Positions 49,717 through 63,172 of a stretch of 64,000 nucleotides of DNA are shown piece by piece; position 1 is the stretch's first letter, and each line of letters begins with the position of its first letter. A program made the translations under genes and the position numbers. Below the pieces are notes generated by a model. That model saw nothing but the letters and a program-made list of their open reading frames with translations. It ran no database searches and was not told the origin of the DNA. Where the stretch lies: contig NC_080048.1 in NCBI RefSeq assembly GCF_026212465.1, positions 21,812,658 through 21,876,657 on the forward strand. The letters are read 5' to 3'. Origin of the DNA: Amaranthus tricolor. Taxonomy: Eukaryota; Streptophyta; Magnoliopsida; Caryophyllales; Amaranthaceae.

Positions 49717-50925
49717 ATGCAAAACAATACATGTTTGAACTATTTCGCACGTAATTTCAAACATATGACTAATTTTTTCAATTTTAACAACTTCAAAACA
49801 AAAATATATACCAAATTGTGTTGCGTGCAACGTTTCATCCCAAAGAGACCATGTTTTAACTACTTTAAAGGAGTAAGTGCTAAAAAAATGCTTAAAAGAA
49901 CTTTATAATCGCAACTTCGCACGTAAGTAAATTTGTGTTCCAACTTTCATGCCAAAGAAACCAAGTTTAACTATTTTAAGCGAGTAAATGCCAAAAAAAG
50001 GTTAAAAACCTTAAAAATACCACTTTTCACGTAATTTAAACCTTAGGACTACTGTTTTCAATTCTAACCATTTTAAAAAAATTATATATGTTAATGAGTG
50101 TTGTGTGCCAAGTTTCATGCCAAACAAACCAAAATTTGAACTACTTTAAGCGAGTAAGTTCCAAAAAAAAGCATAAAAAACCACAAAAACGTAACTTCAC
50201 ACGAAATTGCAAGCATATGACTATAGTTTTCAAATCTAATGATTTCAAAGCTATAATACATGTTAATTAGTTTTGTGTTCAACCTTTCATGCCAAACAAA
50301 TCAAGTTTAAACTATTTTAAGGGCAAAAGTACCAAAAACCGCATAAAAACCCATAAAAACGCAACTTCGCACGTAATTTCAAGCATATGACTATTGTTTT
50401 TAACTCTGACCGTTTCAAAACAATAATATATACCAGTTAGTATTGTGTTCCAAATGTCTATCTAAACAAATGAAGTTTGAACTAATTTAAGCGAGTAAGT
50501 GCCAAAAAATACTTAAAAAACCTAAAAACCAAAACTTAGCACGTAATTTCAAGCATATTTCTATTGTTTTCAATTCTTATCATTTCTAAACATTAATTTT
50601 TGTTAATTAGTAATGTGTTCTAAATTTAAAGCCAAACAAACCAAGTTTGATCCATTTAAGAGAATAATTAAAAAGGTTAATAACCTTAAAAATTTAACTT
50701 TTTTATAATATCAACCATATAACTATTGTTTTTGATTATACCCAATTCAAAAAAGTTATATATATTGATTAGTGTTGTGTGCCAAGTATTATGCCAAGCA
50801 AACCAAGTTTGAACTACTTTAAGCAAGTAAGTGCAAAAAAATGTTTAAAAAACCTTAAAAACTCAACTTCGCACGTAATTTCAAACATATAACTATTTGT
50901 TTCAATTCAAACCATTCCAAGTTTC
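49717..50925 (+). repeat. Block C HOR copy 4, 1209 bp (short form)
   Basis: Same short arrangement, but the P part reads 'catgccaaacaaacc' and 'gaactacttt'. The private base in copy 3 is therefore absent. 'aacaaaaatatatacc' appears here and in the next three units. Confidence 0.9.
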
Positions 50926-52637
50926 ATGCAAAACAATACATGTTTGAACTATTTCGCACGTAATTTCAAACATATGACTAATTTTTTCAATTTTAACAAC
51001 TTCAAAACAAAAATATATACCAAATTGTGTTGCGTGCAACGTTTCATCCCAAAGAGACCATGTTTTAACTACTTTAAAGGAGTAAGTGCTAAAAAAATGC
51101 TTAAAAGAACTTTATAATCGCAACTTCGCACGTAAGTAAATTTGTGTTCCAACTTTCATGCCAAAGAAACCAAGTTTAACTATTTAAAGCGAGTAAATGC
51201 CAAAAAAAGGTTAAAAACCTTAAAAATACCACTTTTCACGTAATTTAAACCTTAGGACTACTGTTTTCAATTCTAACCATTTTAAAAAAATTATATATGT
51301 TAATGAGTATTGTGTGCCAAGTTTCATGCCAAACAAACCAAAATTTGAACTACTTTAAGCGAGTAAGTTACAATACAAGCTTAAAAAACCTTAAAAATGC
51401 AACTTCGCACGAAATTTCAAACATATGATTATTTTTTACAATTTTGACAACGTAAAATATAAACCATATAGTTTTGTGTGGCAAGTTTCATGACAAACAA
51501 ACCATTTTGAACTACTTTAATGGAGTAAGTGCCAAAAAATGCTTAAAAAAACCTTATAACCGCATCTTCGCACGAAATTTCAAGCATATGACTATTGTTT
51601 TCAAACATAATGATTTCAAAAATTATAATACATGTTATTTAGTGTTGTGTTCCACCTTTCATTCCAAACAAATCAAGCATGAACTATTTTAAGCGAGTAC
51701 ATACCAAAAAAAGGTAAAAAACCTTAAAAACACAACTTTGCACGTAATTTCAACCTTAGGACTATTGTTTTCAAATCTAACCATTTCAAAAAAATAATAT
51801 ATGTTACCGAGTGCTGTGTGCCATATTTCATTCCAAACAAACCAAATTTGAACTACTTTAAGCGAGTAAGTTCCAAAAAAAAGCATAAAAAACCACAAAA
51901 ACGTAACTTCACACGAAATTGCAAGCATATGACTATAGTTTTCAAATCTAATGATTTCAAAGCTATAATACATGTTAATTAGTTTTGTGTTCAACCTTTC
52001 ATGCCAAACAAATCAAGTTTAAACTATTTTAAGGGAAAAAGTGCCAAAAACAGCATAAAAACCCATAAAAACGCAACTTCGCACGTAATTTCAAGTATAT
52101 GACTATTGTTTTTAATTCTGACCGTTTCATAACAATAATATATACCAGTTAGTATTGTGTTCCAAATGTCTATCTAAACAAATGAAGTTTGAACTAATTT
52201 AAGTGAGTAAGTGCCAAAAAATGCTTAAAAAACCTAAAAACCAAAACTTAGCACGTAATTTCAAGCATATTTCTATTGTTTTCAATTCTTATCATTTCTA
52301 AACATTAATTTTTGTTAATTAGTAATGTGTTCTAAATTTAAAGCCAAACAAACCAAGTTTGATCCATTTAAGAGAATAATTAAAAAGGTTAATAACCTTA
52401 AAAATTTAACTTTTTTATAATATCAACCATATAACTATTGTTTTTGATTATACCCAATTCAAAAAAGTTATATATATTGATTAGTGTTGTGTGCCAAGTA
52501 TTATGCCAAGCAAACCAAGTTTGAACTACTTTAAGCAAGTAAGTGCAAAAAAATGTTTAAAAAACCTTAAAAACTCAACTTCGCACGTAATTTCAAACAT
52601 ATAACTATTTGTTTCAATTCAAACCATTCCAAGTTTC
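50926..52637 (+). repeat. Block C HOR copy 5, 1712 bp (full form)
   Basis: P, T, M1 and M2 are all present again, so the short form is not simply propagating rightwards. Private variants: 'tttacaattttgac' (~51434), 'gggaaaaagtgcc' (~52034) and 'tttcataacaat' (~52126). Confidence 0.9.
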
Positions 52638-53845
52638 ATGCAAAACAATACATGTTTGAACTATTTCGCACGTAATTTCAAACATATGACTAATTTTTTC
52701 AATTTTAACAACTTCAAAACAAAAATATATACCAAATTGTGTTGCGTGCAACGTTTCATCCCAAAGAGACCATATTTTAACTACTTTAAAGGAGTAAGTG
52801 CTAAAAAAATGCTTAAAAGAACTTTATAATCGCAACTTCGCACGTAAGTAAATTTGTGTTCAAACTTTCATGCCAAAGAAACCAAGTTTAACTATTTTAA
52901 GCGAGTACATACCAAAAAAAGGTTAAAAACCTTAAAAACACCACTTTGCACGTAATTTAAACCTTAGGACTATTGTTTTCAAATCTAACCATTTCAAAAA
53001 AATTATATATGTTAAAGAGTGCTGTGTGCCAAGTTTCATGCCAAACAAACCAAATTTGAACTACTTTAAGCGAGTAAGTTCCAAAAAAAAGCATAAAAAA
53101 CCACAAAAACGTAACTTCACACGAAATTGCAAGCATATGACTATAGTTTTCAAATCTAATGATTTCAAAGCTATAATACATGTTAATTAGTTTTGTGTTC
53201 AACCTTTCATGCCAAACAAATCAAGTTTAAACTATTTTAAGGGAAAAAGTGCCAAAAACCGCATAAAAACCCATAAAAACGCAACTTCGCACGTAATTTC
53301 AAGCATATGACTATTGTTTTTAATTCTGACCGTTTCAAAACAATAATATATACCAGTTAGTATTGTGTTCCAAATGTCTATCTAAACAAATGAAGTTTGA
53401 ACTTATTTAAGCGAGTAAGTGCCAAAAAATGCTTAAAAAACCTAAAAACCAAAACTTAGCACGTAATTTCAAGCATATTTCTATTGTTTTCAATTCTTAT
53501 CATTTCTAAACATTAATTTTTGTTAATTAGTAATGTGTTCTAAATTTAAAGCCAAACAAACCAAGTTTGATCCATTTAAGAGAATAATTAAAAAGGTTAA
53601 TAACCTTAAAAATTTAACTTTTTTATAATATCAACCATATAACTATTGTTTTTGATTATACCCAATTCAAAAAAGTTATATATATTGATTAGTGTTGTGT
53701 GCCAAGTATTATGCCAAGCAAACCAAGTTTGAACTACTTTAAGCAAGTAAGTGCAAAAAAATGTTTAAAAAACCTTAAAAACTCAACTTCGCACGTAATT
53801 TCAAACATATAACTATTTGTTTCAATTCAAACCATTCCAAGTTTC
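52638..53845 (+). repeat. Block C HOR copy 6, 1208 bp (short form, different breakpoint)
   Basis: Here the deletion joins S3 ('aagtttaactatttt', ~52890) to M1 sequence ('gcgagtacatacc'), and the unit continues as an S3/M1 mixture ('taatttaaaccttagg', then 'gagtgctgtgtgcc'). The breakpoint differs from the P/M2 fusion of copies 3 and 4, although the lost length is almost the same. Confidence 0.86.
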
Positions 53846-55039
53846 ATGCAAAACAATACATGTTTGAACTATTTCGCACGTAATTTCAAACATGTGACTA
53901 ATTTTTTCAATTTTAACAACTTCAAAACAAAAATATATACCAAATTGTGTTGCGTGCAACGTTTCATCCCAAAGAGACCATGTTTTAACTACTTTAAAGG
54001 AGTAAGTGCTAAAAAAATGCTTAAAAGAACTTTATAATCGCAACTTCGCACGTAAGTAAATTTGTGTTCCAACTTTCATGCCAAAGAAACCAAGTTTAAC
54101 TATTTTAAGCGAGTAAATGCCAAAAAAAGGTTAAAAACCTTAAAAATACCACTTTACACGTAATTTAAACCTTAGGACTACTGTTTTCAATTCTAACCAT
54201 TTTAAAAAAATTATATATGTTAATGAGTGTTGTGTGCCAAGTTTCATGCCAAACAAACCAAAATTTGAACTACTTTAAGCGAGTAAGTTCCAAAAAAAAG
54301 CATAAAAAACCACAAAAACGTAACTTCACACGAAATTGCAAGCATATGACTATAGTTTTCAAAGCTATAATACATGTTAATTAGTTTTGTGTTCAACCTT
54401 TCATGCCAAACAAATCAAGTTTAAACTATTTTAAGGGCAAAAGTGCCAAAAACCGCATAAAAACCCGTAAAAACGCAACTTCGCACGTAATTTCAAGCAT
54501 ATGACTATTGTTTTTAATTCTGACCGTTTTAAAACAATAATATATACCAGTTAGTATTATGTTCCAAATGTCTATCTAAACAAATGAAGTTTGAACTAAT
54601 TTAAGCGAGTAAGTGCCAAAAAATACTTAAAAAACCTAAAAACCAAAACTTAGCACGTAATTTCAAGCATATTTCTATTGTTTTCAATTCTTATCATTTC
54701 TAAACATTAATTTTTGTTAATTAGTAATGTGTTCTAAATTTAAAGCCAAACAAACCAAGTTTGATCCATTTAAGAGAATAATTAAAAAGGTTAATAACCT
54801 TAAAAATTTAACTTTTTTATAATATCAACCATATAACTATTGTTTTTGATTATACCCAATTCAAAAAAGTTATATATATTGATTAGTGTTGTGTGCCAAG
54901 TATTATGCCAAGCAAACCAAGTTTGAACTACTTTAAGCAAGTAAGTGCAAAAAAATGTTTAAAAAACCTTAAAAACTCAACTTCGCACGTAATTTCAAAC
55001 ATATAACTATTTGTTTCAATTCAAACCATTCCAAGTTTC
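53846..55039 (+). repeat. Block C HOR copy 7, 1194 bp (short form minus 15 bp)
   Basis: P/M2 fusion as in copy 4. In addition, 15 bp are missing near 54360, where 'gttttcaaagctataa' replaces the usual run through 'aatctaatgatttcaaagc'. The bases 'tttcaaa' flank the lost segment, consistent with slippage. Confidence 0.9.
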
Positions 55040-56751
55040 ATGCAAAACAATACATGTTTGAACTATTTCGCACGTAATTTCAAACATATGACTAATTTTT
55101 TCAATTTTAACAACTTCAAAACAACAATATATACCAAATTGTGTTGCGTGCAACGTTTCATCCCAAAGAGACCATGTTTTAACTACTTTAAAGGAGTAAG
55201 TGCTAAAAAAATGCTTAAAAGAACTTTATAATCGCAACTTCGCACGTAAGTAAATTTGTGTTCCAACTTTCATGCCAAAGAAACCAAGTTTAACTATTTA
55301 AAGCGAGTAAATGCCAAAAAAAGGTTAAAAACCTTAAAAATACCACTTTTCACGTAATTTAAACCTTAGGACTACTGTTTTCAATTCTAACCATTTTAAA
55401 AAAATTATATATGTTAATGAGTGTTGTGTGCCAAGTTTCATGCCAAACAAACCAAAATTTGAACTACTTTAAGCGAGTAAATTACAATACAAGCTTAAAA
55501 AACCTTAAAAAAGCAACTTCGCACGAAATTTCAAACATATGATTATTTTTTAAAATTTTGACTACGTAAAATATAAACCATATAGTTTTGTGTGGCAAGT
55601 TTCATGACAAACAAACCATTTTGAACTACTTTAATGGAGTAAGTGCCAAAAAATGCTTAAAAAAACCTTATAACCGCATCTTCGCACGAAATTTCAAGCA
55701 TATGACTATTGTTTTCAAACATAATGATTTAAAAAATTATAATACATGTTATTTAGTGTTGTGTTCCACCTTTCATTCCAAACAAATCAAGCATGAACTA
55801 TTTTAAGCGAGTACATACCAAAAAAAGGTAAAAAACCTTAAAAACACAACTTTGCACGTAATTTCAACCTTAGGACTATTGTTTTCAAATCTAACCATTT
55901 CAAAAAAATAATATATGTTACCGAGTGCTGTGTGCCATATTTCATTCCAAACAAACCAAATTTGAACTACTTTAAGCGGGTAAGTTCCAAAAAAAAGCTC
56001 AAAAAACCACAAAAACGTAACTTCACACGAAATTGCAAGCATATGACTATAGTTTTCAAATCTAATGAATTCAAAGCTATAATACATGTTAATTAGTTTT
56101 GTGTTCAACCTTTCATGCCAAACAAATCAAGTTTAAACTATTTTAAGGGAAAAAGTGCCAAAAACAGCATAAAAACCCATAAAAACGCAACTTCGCACGT
56201 AATTTCAAGTATATGACTATTGTTTTTAATTCTGACCGTTTCATAACAATAATATATACCAGTTAGTATTGTGTTCCAAATGTCTATCTAAACAAATGAA
56301 GTTTGAACTAATTTAAGTGACTAAGTGCCAAAAAATGCTTAAAAAACCTAAAAACCAAAACTTAGCACGTAATTTCAAGCATATTTCTATTGTTTTCAAT
56401 TCTTATCATTTCTAAACATTAATTTTTGTTAATTAGTAATGTGTTCTAAATTTAAAGCCAAACAAACCAAGTTTGATCCATTTAAGAGAATAATTAAAAA
56501 GGTTAATAACCTTAAAAATTTAACTTTTTTATAATATCAACCATATAACTATTGTTTTTGATTATACCCAATTCAAAAAAGTTATATATATTGATTAGTG
56601 TTGTGTGCCTAGTATTATGCCAAGCAAACAAAGTTTGAACTACTTTAAGCAAGTAAGTGCAAAAAAATGTTTAAAAAACCTTAAAAACTCAACTTCGCAC
56701 GTAATTTCAAACATATAACTATTTGTTTCAATTCAAACCATTCCAAGTTTC
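55040..56751 (+). repeat. Block C HOR copy 8, 1712 bp (full form)
   Basis: Full order. Private variants: 'gactacgtaaaa' (~55559), 'gcgggtaagttcc' (~55976), 'aatgaattcaaagc' (~56064). It shares 'tttcataacaat' with copy 5, three units to its left. Confidence 0.9.
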
Positions 56752-58250
56752 ATGCAAAACAATACATGTTTGAACTATTTCGCACATAATTTCAAACATA
56801 TGACTAATTTTTTCAATTTTAACAACTTCAAAACAAAAATATATACCAAATTGTGTTGCGTGCAACGTTTCATCCCAAAGAGACCATGTTTTAACTACTT
56901 TAAAGGAGTAAGTGCTAAAAAAATGCTTAAAAGAACTTTATAATCGCAACTTCGCACGTAAGTAAATTTGTGTTCCAACTTTCATGCCAAAGAAACCAAG
57001 TTTAACTATTTTAAGCGAGTAAATGCCAAAAAAAGGTTAAAAACCTTAAAAATACCACTTTTCACGTAATTTAAACCTTAGGACTACTGTTTTCAATTCT
57101 AACCATTTTTAAAAAATTATATATGTTAATGAGTGTTGTGTGCCAAGTTTCATGCCAAACAAACCAAAATTTGAACTACTTTAAGCGAGTAAGTTACAAT
57201 ACAAGCTTAAAAAACCTTAAAAATGCAACTTCGCACGAAATTTCAAACATATGATTATGTTTTACAATTTTGACAACGTAAAATATAAACCATATAGTTT
57301 TGTGTGGCAAGTTTCATGACAAACAAACCATTTTGAACTACTTTAATGGAGTAAGTGCCAAAAAATGCTTAAAAAAACCTTATAACCGCATCTTCGCACG
57401 AAATTTCAAGCATATGACTATTGTTTTCAAACATAATGATTTCAAAAATTATAATACATGTTATTTAGTGTTGTGTTCCACCTTTCATTCCAAACAAATC
57501 AAGCATGAACTATTTTAAGCGAGTACATACCAAAAAAAGGTAAAAAACCTTAAAAACACAACTTTGCACGTAATTTCAACCTTAGGACTATTGTTTTCAA
57601 ATCTAACCATTTCAAAAAAATAATATATGTTACCGAGTGCTGTGTGCCATATTTCATTCCAAACAAACCAAATTTGAACTACTTTAAGCGAGTAAGTTCC
57701 AAAAAAAAGCATAAAAAACCACAAAAACGTAACTTCACACGAAATTGCAAGCATGTGACTATAGTTTTCAAATCTAATGATTTCAAAGCTATAATACATG
57801 TTAATTACTTTTGTGTTCAACCTTTCATGCCAAACAAATCAAGTTTAAACTATTTTAAGGGAAAAAGTGCCAAAAACAGCATAAAAACCCATAAAAACGC
57901 AACTTCGCACGTAATTTCAAGCATATGACTATTGTTTTTAATACTGACCGTTTCAAAACAATAATATATACCAGTTAGTATTGTGTTCCAAATGTCTATC
58001 TAAACAAATGAAGTTTGAACTAATTTAAGCGAGTAAGTGCCAAAAAATGCTTAAAAAACCTAAAAACCAAAACTTAGCACGTAATTTCAAGCATATTTCT
58101 ATTGTTTTCAATTCTTATCATTTCTAAACATTAATTTTTGTTAATTAGTAATGTGTTCTAAATTTAAAGCCAAACAAACCAAGTTTGATCCATTTAAGAG
58201 AATAATTAAAAAGGTTAATAACCTTAAAAATTTAACTTTTTTATAATATC
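56752..58250 (+). repeat. Block C HOR copy 9, partial (full form, cut in D)
   Basis: Runs S1 to D. The D monomer's 'ttttataatatcaa' then continues as M2-type tail ('gcatatcactattg', 'aatctaatgatttcaaag') near 58250. This fusion ends block C. Confidence 0.87.
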
Positions 58251-59152
58251 AAGCATATCACTATTGTTTTCAAATCTAATGATTTCAAAGCTATAATATG
58301 TGTTAATTTGTGTTGTGTTCAACCTTTCATGACAAACAAACCAAGTTTAAACTATTTTAAGGGAAAAAGTGCCAAAAACTGCTTAAAAACCCATAAAAAC
58401 GCAACTTCGCACGTAATTTCAAGCATATGACTATTGTTTTTAATTCTAACCGTTTCAATACAATAATATATACCAGTTAGTATTGTGTTCCAAGTGTCTA
58501 TCCAAACAAATGAAGTTTGAACTAATTTAAGTGAGTAAGTGCCAAAAAATGCTTAAAAAACCTTAAAACCGAAACTTAGCACGTAATTTCAAGGATATTT
58601 CTATTGTTTTCAATTCTCATCGTTTCTAAATAATAAATTTTTCTAATTAGTATTGTGTTCTAAATTACAAGCCAAACAAACCAAGTTTGATCTATTTAAG
58701 AGAATAATTAAAAAGGTTAAAAACCTTAAAAATTTAACTTTTATTTAATTTCAACCATATAACTATTGTTTTTAATTATACCTAATTCAAAAATTTTATA
58801 TATATAAATTAGTGTGTTGTGCCAAGTATTATACCAAGCAAACCAAGTTTGAACTACTTTAAAGCGAGTAAATGCTAAAAAAATGTTAAAAACCTTAAAA
58901 ATATCACTTTGCACGTAATTTCAACCTTAGGACTATTGTTTACAATTCTAACCATTTCAAAAAAATTATATATGTTAATGAGTGTTGTGTGCCAACTTTC
59001 ATGCCAAACAAAACAAAATTTGAACTGCTTTAAGCAATTAAGTCACAATACAAGCTTAAAAAACCTTAAAAACGCAACTTCGCACGAAATATAAAACATA
59101 TGATTATTTTTTAAAATTTTGACAACGTAAAAACAACAATATAAACCATATA
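58251..59152 (+). repeat. Domain D first segment (M2 tail to P)
   Basis: M2 tail, M3 (~58345), G (~58515), D (~58688), then K fused to S3 at ~58860 ('gaactactttaaagcgag'), then P (~59025). S1 and S2 are missing because of the K/S3 fusion. Confidence 0.83.
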
Positions 59153-60518
59153 GTGTTTTGTGCCAGGTTTCATGCCAAACAAACCATTTTGAACTACTTT
59201 ATTGGAGTAAGTGCCAAAAAATGCTTAAAAAAACCTTATAACCGCAACTCCGCACTAAATTTCAAGCATATGACTTTTGTTTTCAAATCTAATGATTTCA
59301 AAAACTATAATACATGTTATTTAGTGTTGTGTTCCAACTTTCATGCCAAACAAACCAAGTTTGAACTATTTTAAGCGAGTACATACCAAAAAAAGGTTAA
59401 AAACCTTAAAAATGCAACTTTGCACGTAATTTCAACCTTAGGAGTATTGTTTTCAAATCTAACCATTTCAAAAAAACTATATATATTTTTACGAATGCTG
59501 TGTGCCATATTACATTCCAAACAAACCAAATTTGAACTACTTTAAGCGAGTAAGTTCCAAAAAAAAAGCTTAAAAAACCACAAAAACGCAACTTCGCACG
59601 AAATTTCAAACATATGACTATTGATTTCAAATCTAATGATTTAAAAGCTATAATACATGTTAATTAGTGTTATGTTCAACCTTTCATGCCAAACAAACCA
59701 ATTTTAAACAATTCTAAAGGAAAAAATGCAAAAAACAACCTAAAAACCCATAAAAATGCAACTTCGCACGTAATTTCAAGCATATGACTATTGTTTTTAA
59801 TTATAACAAATTCAAAACAATAATATATACCAGTATACTAGTTAGTATTGTGTTCCAAGTGTTTATCCAAACAAATGAAGTTTGAACTTATTTAACCGAG
59901 TAAGTGCCAACAAATGCTTAAAAAACCTTAAAACAAATACTTAGCACGTAATTTCAAGCATATTTCTATTGTTTTCAATTCTCATCATTTCTAAACAATA
60001 ATTTTTGTTAATTGGTATTGTGTTCTAAATTTCAAGCCAAACAAACCAAGTTTGATCTATTTAAGAGAATAATTAAAAAGGTTATAAACCTTAAAAATTT
60101 AACTTTTATATAATTTCAACCATATAACTATTGTTTTCGATTATACCTAATTCAAAAATTATATATATATTAATTAGTGTTGTGTGCCTAGTATTATACC
60201 AAGCAAAGCAAGGTTGAACTACTTTAAAGCGAGTAAATGCCAAAAAAAAGGTTAAAAACCTTAAAAATATCACTTTGCACGTAATTTCAACCTTAGGATT
60301 ATTGTTTTCAATTTTAACCATTTCAAAAAAATTATATAAGAAAATGAGTGTTGTGTGCCAACTTTCATGCCAAACAAACCATAATTTGAACTACTTTAAG
60401 CGAGTAACTCACAATACAAGCTTAAAAAACCTTAAAAACGCAACTTCGCACGAAATTTCAAACATATAATTATTTTTTAAAATTTCGACAAAGTAAAAAC
60501 AACAATATAAACCATATT
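59153..60518 (+). repeat. Domain D HOR 1, 1366 bp
   Basis: T, M1, M2, M3, G, D, then the same K/S3 fusion near 60220, then P. The fusion removes about 346 bp relative to 1712 bp. An 8-bp local duplication 'accagtatactagttag' interrupts the M3 tail near 59830. Confidence 0.85.
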
Positions 60519-61581
60519 GTGTTGTGTGCCAAGTTTCATGACAAACAAACAATTTTGAACTACTTTAATGGAGTAAGTGCCAAAAAATGCTTAAAAAAAC
60601 CTTATAACCGCAACTTCGCACTAAATTTAGAGCATATGACTATTGTTTTCAAATCTAATGATTTCAAAAACTACAACACATGTTATTTAGTGATGTCTTA
60701 AACCTTTCATGCCAAACAAACCAAGTTTGAAATATTTTAAGCGAGTACATACCAAAAAAAGGTTAAAAACGTTAAAAACGCAACTTTGCACGTAATTTCA
60801 ACCTTAGGACTATTGTTTTCAAATCTAACCATTTCAAAAAAACTATATATGTTATCGAGAGCTATGTGCCATATTTCATTCCAAACAAACCAAATTTGAA
60901 CTACTTTAAGCGAGTTAGTTCCAAACAAAAAGTTTAAAAAACCACAAAAACGCAACTTCGCACTAAATTTCAAGCATATGACTATTGTTTTCAAATCTAA
61001 AGATTTCAAAGCTATAATACATGTTAATTAGTGTTGTGTTTAACCTTTCATGCCAAACAAACCAAGTTTAAACATATGACTAATTTTTTCAATTTTTACA
61101 ACTTCAAAACAACAATATATACCAAATAGTGTTGCGTGGAAAGCTTCATGCCAAAGAGACCATGTTTTAACTACTTTAAAGGAGTAAGTGCTAAAAAAAT
61201 GCTTAAATGAACTTTATAAACGCAACTTCGCACGTAATTAGTTTTGCGTTCCAACTTTAATGCCAAACAAACCAAGTTTGAACTATATAAAGCGAGTAAA
61301 TGCCAAAACAAAGGTTAAAAACTTTAAAAATACCACTTTGTACGTAATTTCAACCTTAGGACTATTGTTTTCAATTCTAACCATTTCAAAAAAATTATAT
61401 ATGTTAATGAGTGTTGTGTGCGAAGTTTCATGCCAAACAAACAAAAATTTGAACTACTTTAAGCGAGTAAGTTACAATAGAAGCTTAAAAAACCTTAAAA
61501 ATGCAACTTCGCACGAAATTTCAAACATATGATTATTTTTAAAAATTTTGACTACGTAAAAACAACAATATAAACCATATA
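60519..61581 (+). repeat. Domain D HOR 2, 1063 bp
   Basis: T, M1, M2, then M3 ends at 'aagtttaaa' and jumps to S1-type tail 'catatgactaatttttt' near 61072, followed by S2, S3 and P. Loss of the rest of M3 plus G, D, K and most of S1 (~640 bp) explains the length. Confidence 0.85.
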
Positions 61582-63172
61582 GTGTTGTGTGCCAAGTTTC
61601 ATGCCAAACAAACCATTTTGAACTACTTTAATGGAGTAAGTGCCAAAAATTTCATAAAAAAACCTTATAAACGCAACTTCGCACTAAATTTCAAGCATAT
61701 GACTATTGTTTTCAAATCTAATGATTTCAAAAACTGTAATACATGTTATTTAGGGTTGTGTTCCAACTTTCATGCCAAACAAGCAAAGTTTGAACTATTT
61801 TAAGCGAGTACATACCAAAAAAGGTTAAAAACCTTAAAAACACAACTTTGCACGTAATTTCAACCTTAGGACTATTGTTTTCAAATCTAAGCATTTCAAA
61901 AAAAATATATATGTTATCAAGTGCTATGTGGCATATTTCATTCCAAACAAACCAAATTTGAACTACTTTAGGCGAGTAAGTTCCAAAAAGAAAGCTTAAA
62001 AAACCTCAAAAACGCAACATCGCACCAAATTTCAAGCATATCCCTAACCCATAAAACGCAACTTCACAAGTAATTTGAAGCATATGAAAATTGTTTTTAA
62101 TTCTAACTGTTTCAAAACAATAATATATACCAGTTAGTATTGTGTTCCAAGTGTCTATCCAAACAAATGAAGTTTGAATTAATTTAAGCGAGTAAGTGCC
62201 AAAAAATGCTTAAAAAACCTTAAAATCGAACTTAGCACGTAATTTCAAACATATTTCTATTGTTTTCAATTCTCATCATTTCTAAACAATAATTTTTGTT
62301 AATTAGTATTGTGTTCTAAAGTTCAAGCCAAACAAACCAAGTTTGATTTATTTAAGAGAATAATTAAAAAGGTTAAAAACCTTAAAAATTTAACTTTTAT
62401 ATAATTTTAACCATATAACTATTGTTTTCGATTATACCCAATTCAAAAAATTTATATATATTATTTAGTGTTGTGTGCCAAATATTATACCAACAAAACA
62501 AAGTTTGAACTACTTTAAGCAAGTAAGTGCAAAAAAATGTTTAAAAATCCTTAAAAACTCAACTTCGCACGTAATTTTAAACATAAAACTACTTTTTCAA
62601 TTCAAACCATTCCAAGTTTCATGCAAAACAATACAAGTTTGAACTATTTCGCACGTAATTTTAAACAAATTACTAAATTTTTCAATTTTTACAACTTCAA
62701 AACAACAATATATACCAAATAGTGTTGCGTGCAAAGCTTCATGCCAAAGAGACCATGTTTTAACTACTTTAAAGGAGTAAGTGCTAAATAAATGCTTAAA
62801 AGAACTTTATAAAAGCAACTTCGCACGTAATTAGTTTTGCGTTCCAGCTTTAATGCCAAACAAACCAAGTTTGAACTATATAAAGCGAGTAAATGCCAAA
62901 ACAAAGGTTAAAAACCTTAAAAATACCACTTTGTACGTAATTTCAACCTTAGGACTATTGTTTTCAATTCTAACCATTTAAAAAAAAATTATATATGTTA
63001 ATGAGTGTTGTGAGCGAAGTTTCATGCCAAACAAACACAAATTTGAACTACTTTCAGCGAGTACGTTACAATACAAGCTTAAAAAACCTTAAAAACGCAA
63101 CTTCGCACGAAATTTCAAACATATGATTTTTTTAAAAAACTTTGACAACGTAAAAACAATATAAACCATATA
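61582..63172 (+). repeat. Domain D HOR 3, 1591 bp
   Basis: All monomer classes occur, but M2 is joined to the M3 tail near 62040 ('aagcatatccctaacccat'), removing about 120 bp. The S1 region has 'aaacaaattactaaat' in place of the usual 'aaacatatgactaat'. Confidence 0.85.

Larger units (their letters stand above)
44331..58250 (+). repeat. Satellite block C: mixed 1712-bp and ~1.2-kb HORs
   Basis: Units share marker variants absent elsewhere: M2 'aaagcataaaaaacc' with 'acgtaacttcacacg' and 'gactatagtttt', D 'tttgatccattt' with 'ggttaataacc', and S2 'gtgcaacgtttcatccc'. Lengths between the K/S1 landmark are 1712, 1712, 1210, 1209, 1712, 1208, 1194 and 1712 bp. The block starts inside an M2 monomer near 44330 and ends in a chimeric D/M2 monomer near 58250. 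Confidence 0.93.

Noticed and set aside
62042..62050. 'ccctaaccc', resembling plant telomere repeat
   Set aside because: Only about one and a half units, located at an M2/M3 deletion junction where 'aacccat' is normal M3 sequence. Probably junction noise.
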